DNA from: Treponema sp.
Lineage (GTDB): Bacteria; Spirochaetota; Spirochaetia; Treponematales; Breznakiellaceae
Direction of reading: 5' to 3'
Length of the DNA stretch: 36,984 bases
NCBI GenBank assembly: GCA_031276295.1
Contig: JAISNI010000188.1
Coordinates: 1-36,984, forward strand
Numbering within the stretch: position 1 is the first letter of the stretch; each line of letters starts with the position of its first letter. The notes beneath the pieces were generated by a model. That model ran no database searches. It was not told the origin of the DNA and saw only the letters and a program-made list of their open reading frames with translations. Of this stretch, positions 7,831-15,888 are shown in pieces. A program made the translations under genes and the position numbers.

Positions 7831-9210
7831 ATGAGCAAGAACAGTAAAATTCTAATTATTTCAGGCATAGTCTTGCTTCTCCTGGCAGGCGGATATGCTA
7901 TTGTCCTGAATCTGAAGAAAGCATCCCCGCAGGCTTCGCAGACCGCTTTTCCTGAATCCATCAAGCTGATTTCTTTGGAACAGGATACTATTGCAAGAAT
8001 CGAAGTTCCTGGCACCTCCCTAATCCTTGAAAAAAGGGAAGACGCATGGGAAGTTCCTGACACCTCCTTTGCTATCGACCAGGGCGCCGTGAGCAACGCG
8101 CTCTGGAGCCTCTCCAATCTCTATGCTGAAAAGATAGTCGAGGAAGTGCCGGAAAGCCTTGTTGATTACGGCCTTGATACGCCGCAGGCCCATATCATCC
8201 TGACCGCGAAAGACGGGGAAAGGGTGGAACTGTATGCGGGCAATAAGTCGCCCTCACTTTCGAGTATGTACGTTATGAAGGCGGGCGATCCCAAGGTCTA
8301 CCTGGTATCTTCCTATTCAGGCGAACGTATCGGCCTGAATCTGGCCGATATCCGTAATAAAAATCTGTTCCCGGCTTATGAAAACGCCGATGTTGTCCGT
8401 TTCCGTTTGCGGAAGGGTGACAGCCGCATTGAGATACACCAGGATACAGCCGCACCGCAACGGGCCCTGGCAGCCAATCTTTATACCAGCGTACTTGAAG
8501 GCCCCTATATAAAACCGATCTTTGTTGAAACCGAAAAATACTACGGTTTGCTTGACGCGTTTAAAAACCTGGCCGTCATTGATTTTGTCGAGGATACCCC
8601 TGTTTCCCTTGAACCTTACGGGCTGGACCAGCCTTACGAGGTTTACATACAGACCAATGATATAGAACTGAATATGCTTGCCGGCAACAGCGCCGGCGGG
8701 AAAACCTACGTTCAGCTTAACGGAGACCGGGCGGTCTATACAATCAAGGACATAGCCTCCAGCCTGCAAACCAAGCCCTTCGACTTAATAAATAAATTCG
8801 CCCTTCTTATCAATATCGACACCGTCAATACGCTGGATTTCCGCGGGGAGGGCATGACGGTAAACGCTGAAATCAAGCGCCGGGGGGAAGGTGATGAAAA
8901 AGAGGAATGGTACTTCATTAACGGCAAACGCGCGGTTGAAAAGAATTTTAAAGCCCTGTACCAGGCGGTTATCGGCCTGATGATTGACGCCGAAGCGCCC
9001 GACCGTCCTATTGTGGCGGCGGCCCCTGGGGAAATATTTGTGGAGTACCGCCTGAATGTGCCGGGAATGCCCAGGGCGCGGATTGAGCTTATGCCCTACG
9101 ACCGGGATTTCTATGCCCTGAACGACGGCGGAACGGTCGAGTTCCTGGTATCCCGCCCCCAAATAAACGGGATACGGAAGGCTTTGGACAATATGGCCTA
9201 CGAGGAGTAA
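7831..9210 (+). CDS. DUF4340 domain protein
   Basis: A 459-residue protein with one N-terminal membrane helix (about residues 7-27) and a long extracytoplasmic part made of repeated DUF4340-type modules, for example LVDYGLDTPQAHI and LEPYGLDQPYEVYI, the YGL(D)xP hallmark. The start is six bases after the GldG-like stop. DUF4340 proteins are regular last members of GldA-F-G type operons in spirochaetes and other bacteria. A role as the extracellular partner of the ABC system is inferred from this. Confidence 0.85.
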   Translation: MSKNSKILIISGIVLLLLAGGYAIVLNLKKASPQASQTAFPESIKLISLEQDTIARIEVPGTSLILEKREDAWEVPDTSFAIDQGAVSNALWSLSNLYAEKIVEEVPESLVDYGLDTPQAHIILTAKDGERVELYAGNKSPSLSSMYVMKAGDPKVYLVSSYSGERIGLNLADIRNKNLFPAYENADVVRFRLRKGDSRIEIHQDTAAPQRALAANLYTSVLEGPYIKPIFVETEKYYGLLDAFKNLAVIDFVEDTPVSLEPYGLDQPYEVYIQTNDIELNMLAGNSAGGKTYVQLNGDRAVYTIKDIASSLQTKPFDLINKFALLINIDTVNTLDFRGEGMTVNAEIKRRGEGDEKEEWYFINGKRAVEKNFKALYQAVIGLMIDAEAPDRPIVAAAPGEIFVEYRLNVPGMPRARIELMPYDRDFYALNDGGTVEFLVSRPQINGIRKALDNMAYEE

Positions 9211-9241
9211 AGGCATTGGATGAGCTGCGGGCTGCCGGTAG

Positions 9242-9258
9242 CGCTTGTAAGACAAGCG
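9242..9258 (+). terminator. Hairpin after the DUF4340 gene
   Basis: CGCTTGT and ACAAGCG form a perfect 7-bp stem with a 3-base loop, 31 bases after the stop codon. There is no T-run, so it is either a weak or processed terminator, or an RNA stability element. Confidence 0.35.
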
Positions 9259-9287
9259 GAAAGGAGGATTTGTACCCGTTCAACCTC

Positions 9288-9317
9288 TTGACTTAAAGTT
9301 TACTTTAGGTTTTTAAA
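9288..9317 (+). promoter_or_regulatory. Possible promoter for the alcohol dehydrogenase
   Basis: TTGACT (9288-9293) followed after 18 bases by TTTAAA (9312-9317). A small palindrome TAAAG-TTTA-CTTTA lies in the spacer and could bind a regulator. The -10 box is a poor match. Confidence 0.4.
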
Positions 9318-9340
9318 TAGATAGAGATTGTTTACCGTCC

Positions 9341-9387
9341 GGCGGGAATGAAGAACCCAGGAGCAAGCTCTTGGGTATGTTCCGGCC
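9341..9387 (+). promoter_or_regulatory. Long hairpin in the alcohol dehydrogenase leader
   Basis: Outer arms GGCGGGAA (9341-9348) and TTCCGGCC (9380-9387) pair at seven of eight positions. Inside, ACCCAGGAGC (9355-9364) and GCTCTTGGGT (9367-9376) pair over ten positions with one G-U. It ends 22 bases before the AAGGAG ribosome site at 9410-9415. I do not recognise a known riboswitch. Confidence 0.5.
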
Positions 9388-9422
9388 TTCCAATCAAACA
9401 GTGCATATCAAGGAGTTTAGGC

Positions 9423-10622
9423 ATGAAGACATTTACGAATTTTTCATTTCACATGTATACCGATATTCTGTTCGGTAAGGATACCGAAAAAGAGACCGGC
9501 AATATGATACGGAAACACGGCGGAACCAGGGTGATGATGGTTTACGGCGGCGGTTCCATCAAGAAGAGCGGACTCTATGACCGTGTGGTCAAGTCGCTCA
9601 ACGATGCGGGTATCCCTTTTATTGAACTTGGCGGCGTAAAGCCCAACCCGTTGCGCTCCCTGGTTGATAAGGGGCTCAAAATAGCCCAGGATGAAAAAAT
9701 TGACTTTATGCTCGGCGTCGGCGGCGGCAGCGCTATTGACACCGCTAAAGGCATCGCGCTGGGGCTTGCAAATAATGGGGAATACTGGAAGTTTTACGGC
9801 AATGTTCCCGCCGAAAAGATGGCTAAAGTGGGGACTATCCACACCATTGCCGCGGCGGGAAGCGAGACCAGTTCTTCCAGCGTGCTGGTGGATGATATTG
9901 AAACCGGCCGCAAGAAGGGCTTTATGTGGACGCCCTGCCGTCCTGTTTTCGCTATTATGAACCCTGAACTTACCTACACGGTTTCCCCTTACCAGACCGG
10001 CGCGGGTTCGGCGGATATTTTTGCCCATACGGTGATGCGCTACTTTATTAACTCCGCAAGCTATCTGGGTGATGCGTACTGTGAGAGCACCCTGCGTACC
10101 GTACTGAAATATGCCCCCATCGCCATAGCCAACCCAACCGATTACGAAGCCCGCTCAGAGCTGATGCTTGCCGGTTCATTCAGCCATAACGACCTCACCG
10201 GTATCGGCCGTTCAGGACCGCGCGGCGGGGAGCACGGGCTTGAGTCCCAGCTTTCCGGCTACTACGACACCGCCCACGGCGCAGGACTTGCCGCCGTTAT
10301 GCCGGCTTGGCTCCAGTACATCGTTGATCACGGCCCGGCGGATAAAGTTGCCCGCATCGCCCAGTTCGGCGTTAAGGTTTTCGGCGTCGAGCCTGATATG
10401 GCGGATGTCAAGGCGGTTGCGAACGAAGGGCTCCGGCGGTTCCGCGTCTGGATTAAATCTATCGGTATGCCCCTTACCCTCAAAGAACTGGGTATCCCCA
10501 AAGGCGACCTCCAGGGCGTCATAGACCGCTGTCTGGATAACCTGGGCGGAGCCTTGGAAGGCGCTTTTATGGATCTGGACAGGAACGCGGTAACGGCAAT
10601 TTTTAGCTCAATGGTAGAATAG
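9423..10622 (+). CDS. Iron-containing alcohol dehydrogenase (butanol dehydrogenase type)
   Basis: A 399-residue group III alcohol dehydrogenase of the BdhA/YqhD type, which reduces aldehydes with NAD(P)H. It shows the nucleotide-binding GVGGGS (98-103) followed by AIDTAKG, and the four metal ligands Asp198 and His202 (SADIFAH) and His271 and His285 (14 residues apart). The ATG at 9423 is chosen because AAGGAG lies seven bases upstream; an open frame reaches 9348 but runs through the leader hairpin. The gene stands alone. Length matches the family. A role in fermentation redox balance or aldehyde detoxification is inferred. Confidence 0.93.
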   Translation: MKTFTNFSFHMYTDILFGKDTEKETGNMIRKHGGTRVMMVYGGGSIKKSGLYDRVVKSLNDAGIPFIELGGVKPNPLRSLVDKGLKIAQDEKIDFMLGVGGGSAIDTAKGIALGLANNGEYWKFYGNVPAEKMAKVGTIHTIAAAGSETSSSSVLVDDIETGRKKGFMWTPCRPVFAIMNPELTYTVSPYQTGAGSADIFAHTVMRYFINSASYLGDAYCESTLRTVLKYAPIAIANPTDYEARSELMLAGSFSHNDLTGIGRSGPRGGEHGLESQLSGYYDTAHGAGLAAVMPAWLQYIVDHGPADKVARIAQFGVKVFGVEPDMADVKAVANEGLRRFRVWIKSIGMPLTLKELGIPKGDLQGVIDRCLDNLGGALEGAFMDLDRNAVTAIFSSMVE

Positions 10623-10837
10623 AAATCTCCGCATATGAGCCTCCGCGGAGCAGAGCTCCGGGATATTAAACCAGACTTTCAAATAAAGGGGAGCGTTCTC
10701 AAAATGTCTAATTCTGAAAACGCTTCCTTTCATCAAAAATATTGTAACTATCATTATGATGATGTGTTTCTATAATATCTATCGAATTTGCCCCAAGTTT
10801 GGTAGATAGAAGTAAAGATGAAATGACTTTTTATGCG

Positions 10838-10874
10838 CCGTAACCGGTCCTTCCTCCTCCCGGTTACGGTTTTA
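10838..10874 (+). terminator. Rho-independent terminator
   Basis: CCGTAACCGG (10838-10847) and CCGGTTACGG (10860-10869) form a perfect 10-bp stem with a 12-base loop, followed by TTTTATT. It is oriented for plus-strand transcripts and lies about 215 bases beyond the alcohol dehydrogenase. Confidence 0.75.
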
Positions 10875-11030
10875 TTATGGAAAACCCTTCCTGTGGTATC
10901 TTCCCGGTTCATTTTATTTGGATTCACGAGTTTTTTTGCCGTTCTTTCTTTGCAGTGTATAGATTTATGGATACCGGAGGGCCTTGTGCAATTCCTGTTT
11001 TGGCGCGCAGCCTGCACTCGGCCCCGGTAT

Positions 11031-11111
11031 AAAAAAATAGTCCGGTTCCTTTTATTCGGCAAGAAAAATTGAAATCCTCGCTTGCCGGGTATCAACGAGG
11101 GGGACCGGACT
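11031..11111 (-). terminator. Two-tier hairpin with U-tract, likely terminator of the M50 protease operon
   Basis: AGTCCGGTTCC (11039-11049) pairs with GGGACCGGACT (11101-11111) over 11 positions with one G-U, and inside it CGGCAAG (11057-11063) pairs with CTTGCCG (11081-11087). Read on the minus strand the structure is followed at once by a T-run (11031-11037), as expected for a terminator of the operon ending at 11298. The second inner stem is unusual for a simple terminator. Confidence 0.55.
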
Positions 11112-11240
11112 TTCTTAGACAAATATATCATACTTTTTTTCTTTCGACAATAAAAATATGCCGGAAATTCAGGATAAAATGTTTTTTTCTGTCAGGAGAA
11201 TGAACGAAATTGGGGGAATGGAGAGGGCGGAGAATTTTTA

Positions 11241-11300
11241 GGAGCCTGTTGCGCTTGTGAATTTTTATACAAGTTTGCGCTGAAGCGCAACAAACTGCTA
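11241..11300. repeat. Short palindromic MITE-like repeat, copy 1
   Basis: The ends GAGCCTGTTGCGC and GCGCAACAAACTGCT are imperfect inverted repeats. The right 44 bases closely match the right end of the longer element at 15802-15945, so copy 1 looks like an internally deleted version. It overlaps the last codon of the M50 protease gene (stop at 11298-11300). No coding frame inside. Confidence 0.7.
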
Positions 11301-11912
11301 CAGAAGAAACGAAATAACGGCCCCGACCATCTTGCCTATGGGGATAATGGTAATATGGGTGCGGCTTTGGATGATAAGGATAATGAAAAGTATAGGCGTC
11401 CCTATACGCATGATCCGTTCTTCAGTTTCCGCCTGAAGGTTAAGGCCGGCAAAGAAGATATGGCTGCCGTCCAGGGGCGGCAGCGGGAGCATATTAAATA
11501 TAAAGAGGCCTATATTGATATAGGCGCTATAGAAAAGCAGGTAGGATAATCTGTCGGACAGGGTGGACCAGGTATCGCACCAGGTAAGAAACGCCTTTAA
11601 AACAAAGATAAAGACCACGCCCAAGATAAGGTTGGCAAGGGGGCCGGCCGCGGCGATAAGCGCCTTATCGCGTTTGGGACGGCGCAGAGCGTCGGGGTTA
11701 AACTGCACAGGCTTGGCCCAGCCGAAACCTGCAAACACAATGAAAAGAAGGCCCAAGGGGTCTATATGCCTCAGAGGATTAAGGCTTATCCTCCCCTGGT
11801 CCCGCGCCGTTGTATCGCCCAGCTTGAAACTAGCCCAGGCATGGCAGAATTCATGCAGGGTAAGCCCCAATAAGGTGGCAGGCATAGAGTAAATAATACG
11901 TTCCCAATCCAT
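11298..11912 (-). CDS. M50-family zinc metalloprotease (site-2 type)
   Basis: A 204-residue polytopic membrane protein. The zinc motif HEFCH (20-24) lies in the first membrane segment and the third ligand Asp148 in LPLPPLDG, both in the family arrangement. It is the short SpoIVFB/YwhC-like form without PDZ domain, predicted to cut substrates inside the membrane. It starts nine bases after the DUF2156 gene, so they are probably co-transcribed. Its stop codon falls in the MITE-like repeat, whose insertion may have changed the C-terminus. Confidence 0.9.
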   Translation of the reverse strand: MDWERIIYSMPATLLGLTLHEFCHAWASFKLGDTTARDQGRISLNPLRHIDPLGLLFIVFAGFGWAKPVQFNPDALRRPKRDKALIAAAGPLANLILGVVFIFVLKAFLTWCDTWSTLSDRLSYLLFYSAYINIGLFIFNMLPLPPLDGSHIFFAGLNLQAETEERIMRIGTPILFIILIIQSRTHITIIPIGKMVGAVISFLL

Positions 11913-11921
11913 AACAATCCT

Positions 11922-12794
11922 TTATCCCTTACGGCCAATGTACTTCCGTACAAAACCGGCAGGCCGGTAGGTCATCTTGGCCTGACGCAAACCCTCGTCT
12001 CCTAAATCCTGTTCGCGGTTGATGTAGGTGTACTGTTCCGGCAGGGAAGACGCAAAATGCTGGTTGATAAACTGATAAATTCCCTTATACCTATCAAGGG
12101 CCTTTTCAAAATGAATGGCGAACATGCTGCCCCCCGCAAGGCTTTCCCCCAGACACCACCCTACCGGCCGGTTATTAATATAATACAGGGCGCCGTTCAT
12201 AGGGAAGCGGTCAAACAGGCCCAGGACTTCCCGGCAGGCGGCATAATCGCCCTCTTCGCCCTTGTCCTCCCGCCAGTGATCCAGCACCGCAAGGGCATGG
12301 GGGACAAGCTCCGGGGTAAGCGGCGTTTCATGGTGAACGTAAGAAATTACATACTGGTTCACCAGGTTCCTCTTTTTGTGATATTTTTTGCCGGAAAGTT
12401 CCGCCAGGTCGGTTCTCAGGTAGAGATAGTCAAAATTATCGCGGTCTTCGACAATTTCTATGCCCCAGGCTTCAAGTTGTTCGCGGTTGGGAAGATAGAT
12501 CGAATCGGGAATACCCTTCCAGTAATCGTGCAATGCAAAAAGCTCGTCCAAAACATTTTTTTCCGGCAAGGCACAGGGTGTGGCAAAAAATTTTTTGCCG
12601 TCCCGCTCGCCTGAAAGGATAAGCGCCTTATCCTGTGTGCAGGAAACCCGGTAATTATACCGCCCACGGAAAAGATAAAGATTGGCAAAGGTATATTCTG
12701 AAACACCGTCTATAGTCTGCGAAAGCAGCCTGTGCATATCATCATTTAAATCAATACTTATAGGAACAAAATCAGGATAACATGGTAAAAGCAT
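11922..12794 (-). CDS. DUF2156 (GNAT-fold) protein
   Basis: A 290-residue protein of the DUF2156 family, related to the catalytic domain of phosphatidylglycerol lysyltransferases and to GNAT acyltransferases. Recognisable stretches are SEYTFANLYLF near residue 32, KYHKKRNLVNQY near 138, and YINREQDLGDEGLRQAKMTY near the C-terminus (20 residues). It lacks membrane helices, so it is likely cytosolic. Donor and acceptor are unknown. No Shine-Dalgarno precedes the ATG; a TATAAT box lies three bases upstream, so the mRNA may be leaderless. Confidence 0.8.
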   Translation of the reverse strand: MLLPCYPDFVPISIDLNDDMHRLLSQTIDGVSEYTFANLYLFRGRYNYRVSCTQDKALILSGERDGKKFFATPCALPEKNVLDELFALHDYWKGIPDSIYLPNREQLEAWGIEIVEDRDNFDYLYLRTDLAELSGKKYHKKRNLVNQYVISYVHHETPLTPELVPHALAVLDHWREDKGEEGDYAACREVLGLFDRFPMNGALYYINNRPVGWCLGESLAGGSMFAIHFEKALDRYKGIYQFINQHFASSLPEQYTYINREQDLGDEGLRQAKMTYRPAGFVRKYIGRKG

Positions 12795-12797
12795 GTT

Positions 12798-12803
12798 ATT
12801 ATA
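12798..12803 (-). promoter_or_regulatory. -10 box next to the DUF2156 start codon
   Basis: A TATAAT on the minus strand, three bases before the ATG. No good -35 is seen at 17 bases. The surrounding DNA is a run of AT repeats, so chance is possible. Confidence 0.35.
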
Positions 12804-12925
12804 ATAATAAAAATATCACTTTTGGGGAAGAACTAAAATATCGTCTTAATTTTAGAAATTTGCAGCTATATCAGATGCAGTGTACTTTCAGATTTTTGCT
12901 TGTTCTCCAACTGCATTAACAGAGG

Positions 12926-12992
12926 AGCCGCCGGCAGCCTCATTCCGCCGATTGCGGCAACGAAGTTGCCGGCACTATCCCCCGAGGCGGCT
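12926..12992 (+). promoter_or_regulatory. Structured leader before pepT
   Basis: AGCCGCC (12926-12932) pairs perfectly with GGCGGCT (12986-12992), which covers part of the GAGG ribosome site at 12984-12987. Inside, GGCAAC-GAA-GTTGCC forms a second small stem. If translation begins at 12995 this would hide the ribosome site. Confidence 0.4.
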
Positions 12993-12994
12993 GA

Positions 12995-14338
12995 ATGGTT
13001 ACAGAAATCCTTACAAAAACACTTTACGCAGGGCCGATTTCGCTTCATACTAAGCGTATGAGTGATCAAATTTTTCCGATAAAACAAGCGGCGCAAATTG
13101 ACGATGGCGTTATCGAAGCCCTGGTACTGCCCCGTTTTATGAACTATGTCTGCATTGGTACAACAAGCTGCCGCCATCTGGCGGAGACCCCCTCAAGTCC
13201 GGGGCAGTGGGATTTGGCCGGGGCGCTGGAAACGGAACTGAGGGCTCTGGGGGTAAACAACGTTGAATTGACCCGCCACTGCTATGTGATAGCCAGAATT
13301 CCCGCAAGTCCGGGCCGGGAAAATGCCCCGGTAATAGGTTTTCTTGCCCATCTTGATACGGCAAGCGACGTACCCGGGGACAATGTCAAGCCCTGCCTTG
13401 TACGGAATTACAACGGTGAAAGGATAGAGCTCTGTTCAGGATATGCGCTCGATCCTCTGGAAGACGCTGATCTGGCTTCCCAGAAGGGCAAGGATATTGT
13501 CCACACCGATGGAAATACCCTGCTTGGCGCGGACGACAAGGCCGGCATTGCAGAGATTGTGGGGGCGCTTGAATACCTTCTGACGCACCCCGAACTTGAA
13601 CACGGCCCCCTCGAAATTATCTTTTCTCCGGACGAGGAAACCGGCAAGGGCCTTCCGGAATTTCCGCTGAACAGCATTAAGTCTGTAGCCTGCTATACCC
13701 TGGACGGCGGCCCCCTGGGGGAGCTTGAGGTAGAGTGCTTTAACGCGTGGAAGGCCGATATTACCTGTACGGGAAAGGTGATCCATGTGGGCCACGCCCG
13801 CGGCATACTGGCAAATGCGGCGCTTATGGCGGCAAGTTTTGCGGTTATGCTTCCGCGTTCCGAAAGCCCGGAGGCGACCGACGGCTATTACGGTTACTAC
13901 TGCCCTATGGAGATAAAGGGGGACCTGGAGCAGGCGGGCCTGGAAGTATACATACGCGACTTTGACCGCGGGGGCGCCGAGCGGAGGGTGGAGGCATTGA
14001 ATGTTTTCGCGAAGACGGTTGAAACACAGTTTCCCGGCGGTAAGGTGCATGTCGATGCTCAAGCCCAGTATTACAATATGAAAGAAGAAATAGACAAACA
14101 CCCGGAAGTTTTTGAAAAGCTGGCCAAAGCGGCGGCCAATCTGGGAATAGCCTACCGGCAAAAACCCATACGGGGCGGTACCGACGGTTCCCGCCTGACC
14201 GAACTGGGGATACCTACTCCCAATATCTTTACCGGCGGGCGCAATTTTCACAGCAGGCTTGAATGGGTATCGGTTCCCGAGATGACTGCCTCATGCAAAC
14301 TGGTCATTGAACTCATCCGGCTTTGGGGGGAAGTATAG
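12995..14338 (+). CDS. pepT: Peptidase T (tripeptidase), M20 family
   Basis: A zinc aminopeptidase that removes N-terminal residues from tripeptides in the cytosol. All M20/PepT markers are present: LAHLDT (first His), GADDKAG (bridging Asp), SPDEETGKG (catalytic Glu pair), YTLDGG (Asp), GGTDGSRL, and NFHSRLEW (last His). The first ATG at 12995 gives 447 residues with a GAGG seven bases upstream; a second in-frame ATG at 13058 gives 426, nearer the usual length of about 410, but has a poor ribosome site. The acyltransferase follows after four bases. Confidence 0.93.
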   Translation: MVTEILTKTLYAGPISLHTKRMSDQIFPIKQAAQIDDGVIEALVLPRFMNYVCIGTTSCRHLAETPSSPGQWDLAGALETELRALGVNNVELTRHCYVIARIPASPGRENAPVIGFLAHLDTASDVPGDNVKPCLVRNYNGERIELCSGYALDPLEDADLASQKGKDIVHTDGNTLLGADDKAGIAEIVGALEYLLTHPELEHGPLEIIFSPDEETGKGLPEFPLNSIKSVACYTLDGGPLGELEVECFNAWKADITCTGKVIHVGHARGILANAALMAASFAVMLPRSESPEATDGYYGYYCPMEIKGDLEQAGLEVYIRDFDRGGAERRVEALNVFAKTVETQFPGGKVHVDAQAQYYNMKEEIDKHPEVFEKLAKAAANLGIAYRQKPIRGGTDGSRLTELGIPTPNIFTGGRNFHSRLEWVSVPEMTASCKLVIELIRLWGEV

Positions 14339-14342
14339 TATA

Positions 14343-15227
14343 ATGGAAACATTGACTACCGCATTTGCGGACCTCATTAAACTTGCGGTATCCCGATCAA
14401 AAACATCCACAGTTGTTACCGAGCAGAATGTTTATCAGGAAGGAGCAGCCGATATTCTGCCCCTCCTGGACAAAATGGTAGAGTCCCTTATACTACCCGG
14501 CTCCGGCGTATCCGGCATGGAACACCTTGAAGAGCTTTTTGAAAAAGCCGAATCGGGAAAGTCCTGCCTGCTCCTGCTGGAACATTACAGCAACATGGAC
14601 CTCTCGATCTTTTCTTATCTGGTACGGCAGGCGGGGGGTAGGGGGCGCGATATAGCAAAAGCGCTGGTGGCTATTGCCGGTTTAAAACTTACCGAGGACA
14701 ATCCCGTTGTCGCAGCCTTTGCAAGCGCCTATACCCGCATTGTTATCTGTCCAAGCCGTTCCCTGTTAAGCCTGGATGCGGAAAAGGACAAGGCGGAACT
14801 TATCCGTATAAACGGCATCAATCGGGCGGCTATGAAGGCTCTAACCGATATTAAGGTAAAAGGCAAACTGGTTTTGGTGTTCCCGTCCGGTACCCGTTAC
14901 CGGCCTTGGGATCCCGGTACCAAAAAAGGCGTCCGCGAGATGGATTCCTACATCAAATCGTTTGACTATATGTGCCTTGTCGCTTTAAACGGTGAAGTAC
15001 TCCATGTACGGCAAGGTGATATGCTGGACGATTCCGTAAGCAAAGACCTTGTCCGCGTCAGCATCGGGCCTGTATATTCCTGCACCGATTTCCGTAACCG
15101 CGTCCGCGCCCAGGCGGAAGCCGCGGGCATTGAGGACAAGAAGCAGGCAACCGTAGATGCGGTTATGGCCGAGTTGGAACAGATGCACATAAAAGCGGAA
15201 GCCCTGCGCTCGGCGCAGCGCGGATAG
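14343..15227 (+). CDS. PlsC-like glycerolipid acyltransferase
   Basis: A 294-residue protein with the HX4D acyltransferase motif (EHYSNMD), a later FPSGTRYRPWD that corresponds to the family's EGTRS block, and a conserved MCLVAL strand. These mark a PlsC/PlsB-type enzyme that transfers a fatty acyl group to glycerol phosphate or lysophosphatidic acid for phospholipid synthesis. It starts four bases after pepT. An earlier in-frame start at 14307 would overlap pepT and is less likely. The N-terminal 60 residues match nothing recognised. Confidence 0.8.
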   Translation: METLTTAFADLIKLAVSRSKTSTVVTEQNVYQEGAADILPLLDKMVESLILPGSGVSGMEHLEELFEKAESGKSCLLLLEHYSNMDLSIFSYLVRQAGGRGRDIAKALVAIAGLKLTEDNPVVAAFASAYTRIVICPSRSLLSLDAEKDKAELIRINGINRAAMKALTDIKVKGKLVLVFPSGTRYRPWDPGTKKGVREMDSYIKSFDYMCLVALNGEVLHVRQGDMLDDSVSKDLVRVSIGPVYSCTDFRNRVRAQAEAAGIEDKKQATVDAVMAELEQMHIKAEALRSAQRG

Positions 15228-15386
15228 CTACCCCTCTTGGGCCAAAGGGACGCCCGCGGTCCTGCCCTGAAGCGTTCCTGCGAAGTCCGACCCCGCGCTG
15301 ACGGCGGTGCAGAACTTCAACGCGGGCTTTGCCCCCTTACGAGGCGAAGCGGTATGCGGAAGCGGCCGCGGACTTTACCCGCGCGT
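15228..15386. other. Remnant DNA, possible TPR fragment
   Basis: No intact gene. One frame near 15335-15395 reads YEAKRYAEAAADFTRAF, like half of a tetratricopeptide repeat, but it runs directly into a stop and has no start. It is adjacent to a truncated transposase, and GC is higher than in neighbouring genes. It may be what is left of a gene destroyed by insertion. Confidence 0.35.
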
Positions 15387-15686
15387 TTACTTAATTAACT
15401 CATGGTATACACGGGATCCGAGATTTTGGGGTATCAATCGGACAAATACCCGTCGAAAGACATCATGGCCGGGTATACCGTGTACCAACGGTAAAAACCG
15501 CCGCAGCCATGTTTCCTTCGCCGTACCGTAGTCCTCCATGTCCTCCCAGCCTTCCCCGCCGTTCATGATCGTCAATAAGACGATGACAATAACTTCAATA
15601 AGGGGGTACAGCTTCTTTCGCTCAACGCGGGTATCTTTCACGCCCTTAAAATACTCCGTCAGTGGTGCCTGTTTTTGGATAACCAT
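15387..15686 (-). pseudogene. ISAs1-family transposase, N-terminal fragment
   Basis: About 100 residues from ATG 15686, which has GAGGG four bases upstream. The product shows the N-terminal associated domain of ISAs1-family (DDE_Tnp_1) transposases: DTRVERKKLYPLIEVIVIVL (20 residues), GGEGWEDMEDYG, and HGIPGHDVFRRVF. The similarity ends there; a full protein has about 370 residues and the catalytic DDE residues are missing. The remaining short C-terminal stretch is unrelated sequence. Confidence 0.8.
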
Positions 15687-15732
15687 AGTTCCCTCATGGA
15701 AATACTGATCTGAGCGACATGATAGCGGAAAC

Positions 15733-15888
15733 ATGGATAAACGAGGAAGGTATATGCTGGATGATCAAACTATCAGCAAGGACTATGCCGACGAGAGGAG
15801 CCTAGCAGCCTGTTGCACTTGTGGATTTTGCATATTCATACAAAAAATTCTGATTATCGGGGCTGCTTATGCAGTTTACAAGGTATAA
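15733..15888 (+). pseudogene. Short frame running into the MITE-like repeat
   Basis: An open frame starts ATGGATAAACGAGG and reads MLDDQTISKDYADERSLAA before entering the repeat at 15802, where it becomes Cys- and Ile-rich and stops. It could be the 5' end of a gene cut by the repeat. No homology recognised. Confidence 0.25.

Larger units (their letters stand above)
10623..11240. other. Gene-free region with several hairpins
   Basis: No frame here resembles a known protein; the open frames at 10833-11072 (plus) and 10754-11131 (minus) have unbalanced composition and no ribosome sites. The region contains an imperfect inverted repeat (AAAGGGGAGCGTT at 10685-10697 with AACGCTTCCTTT at 10719-10730), a terminator at 10838-10874 and a larger structured element at 11031-11111. 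Confidence 0.6.

Noticed and set aside
9259-9298. Eight-codon frame (TTG start) behind AAAGGAGG before the alcohol dehydrogenase
   Set aside because: The start is only two bases from the ribosome site and overlaps the promoter; most likely chance.
10833-11072. 79-residue plus-strand frame in the gene-free region
   Set aside because: It begins inside the terminator stem and ends in another hairpin; no homology or ribosome site.
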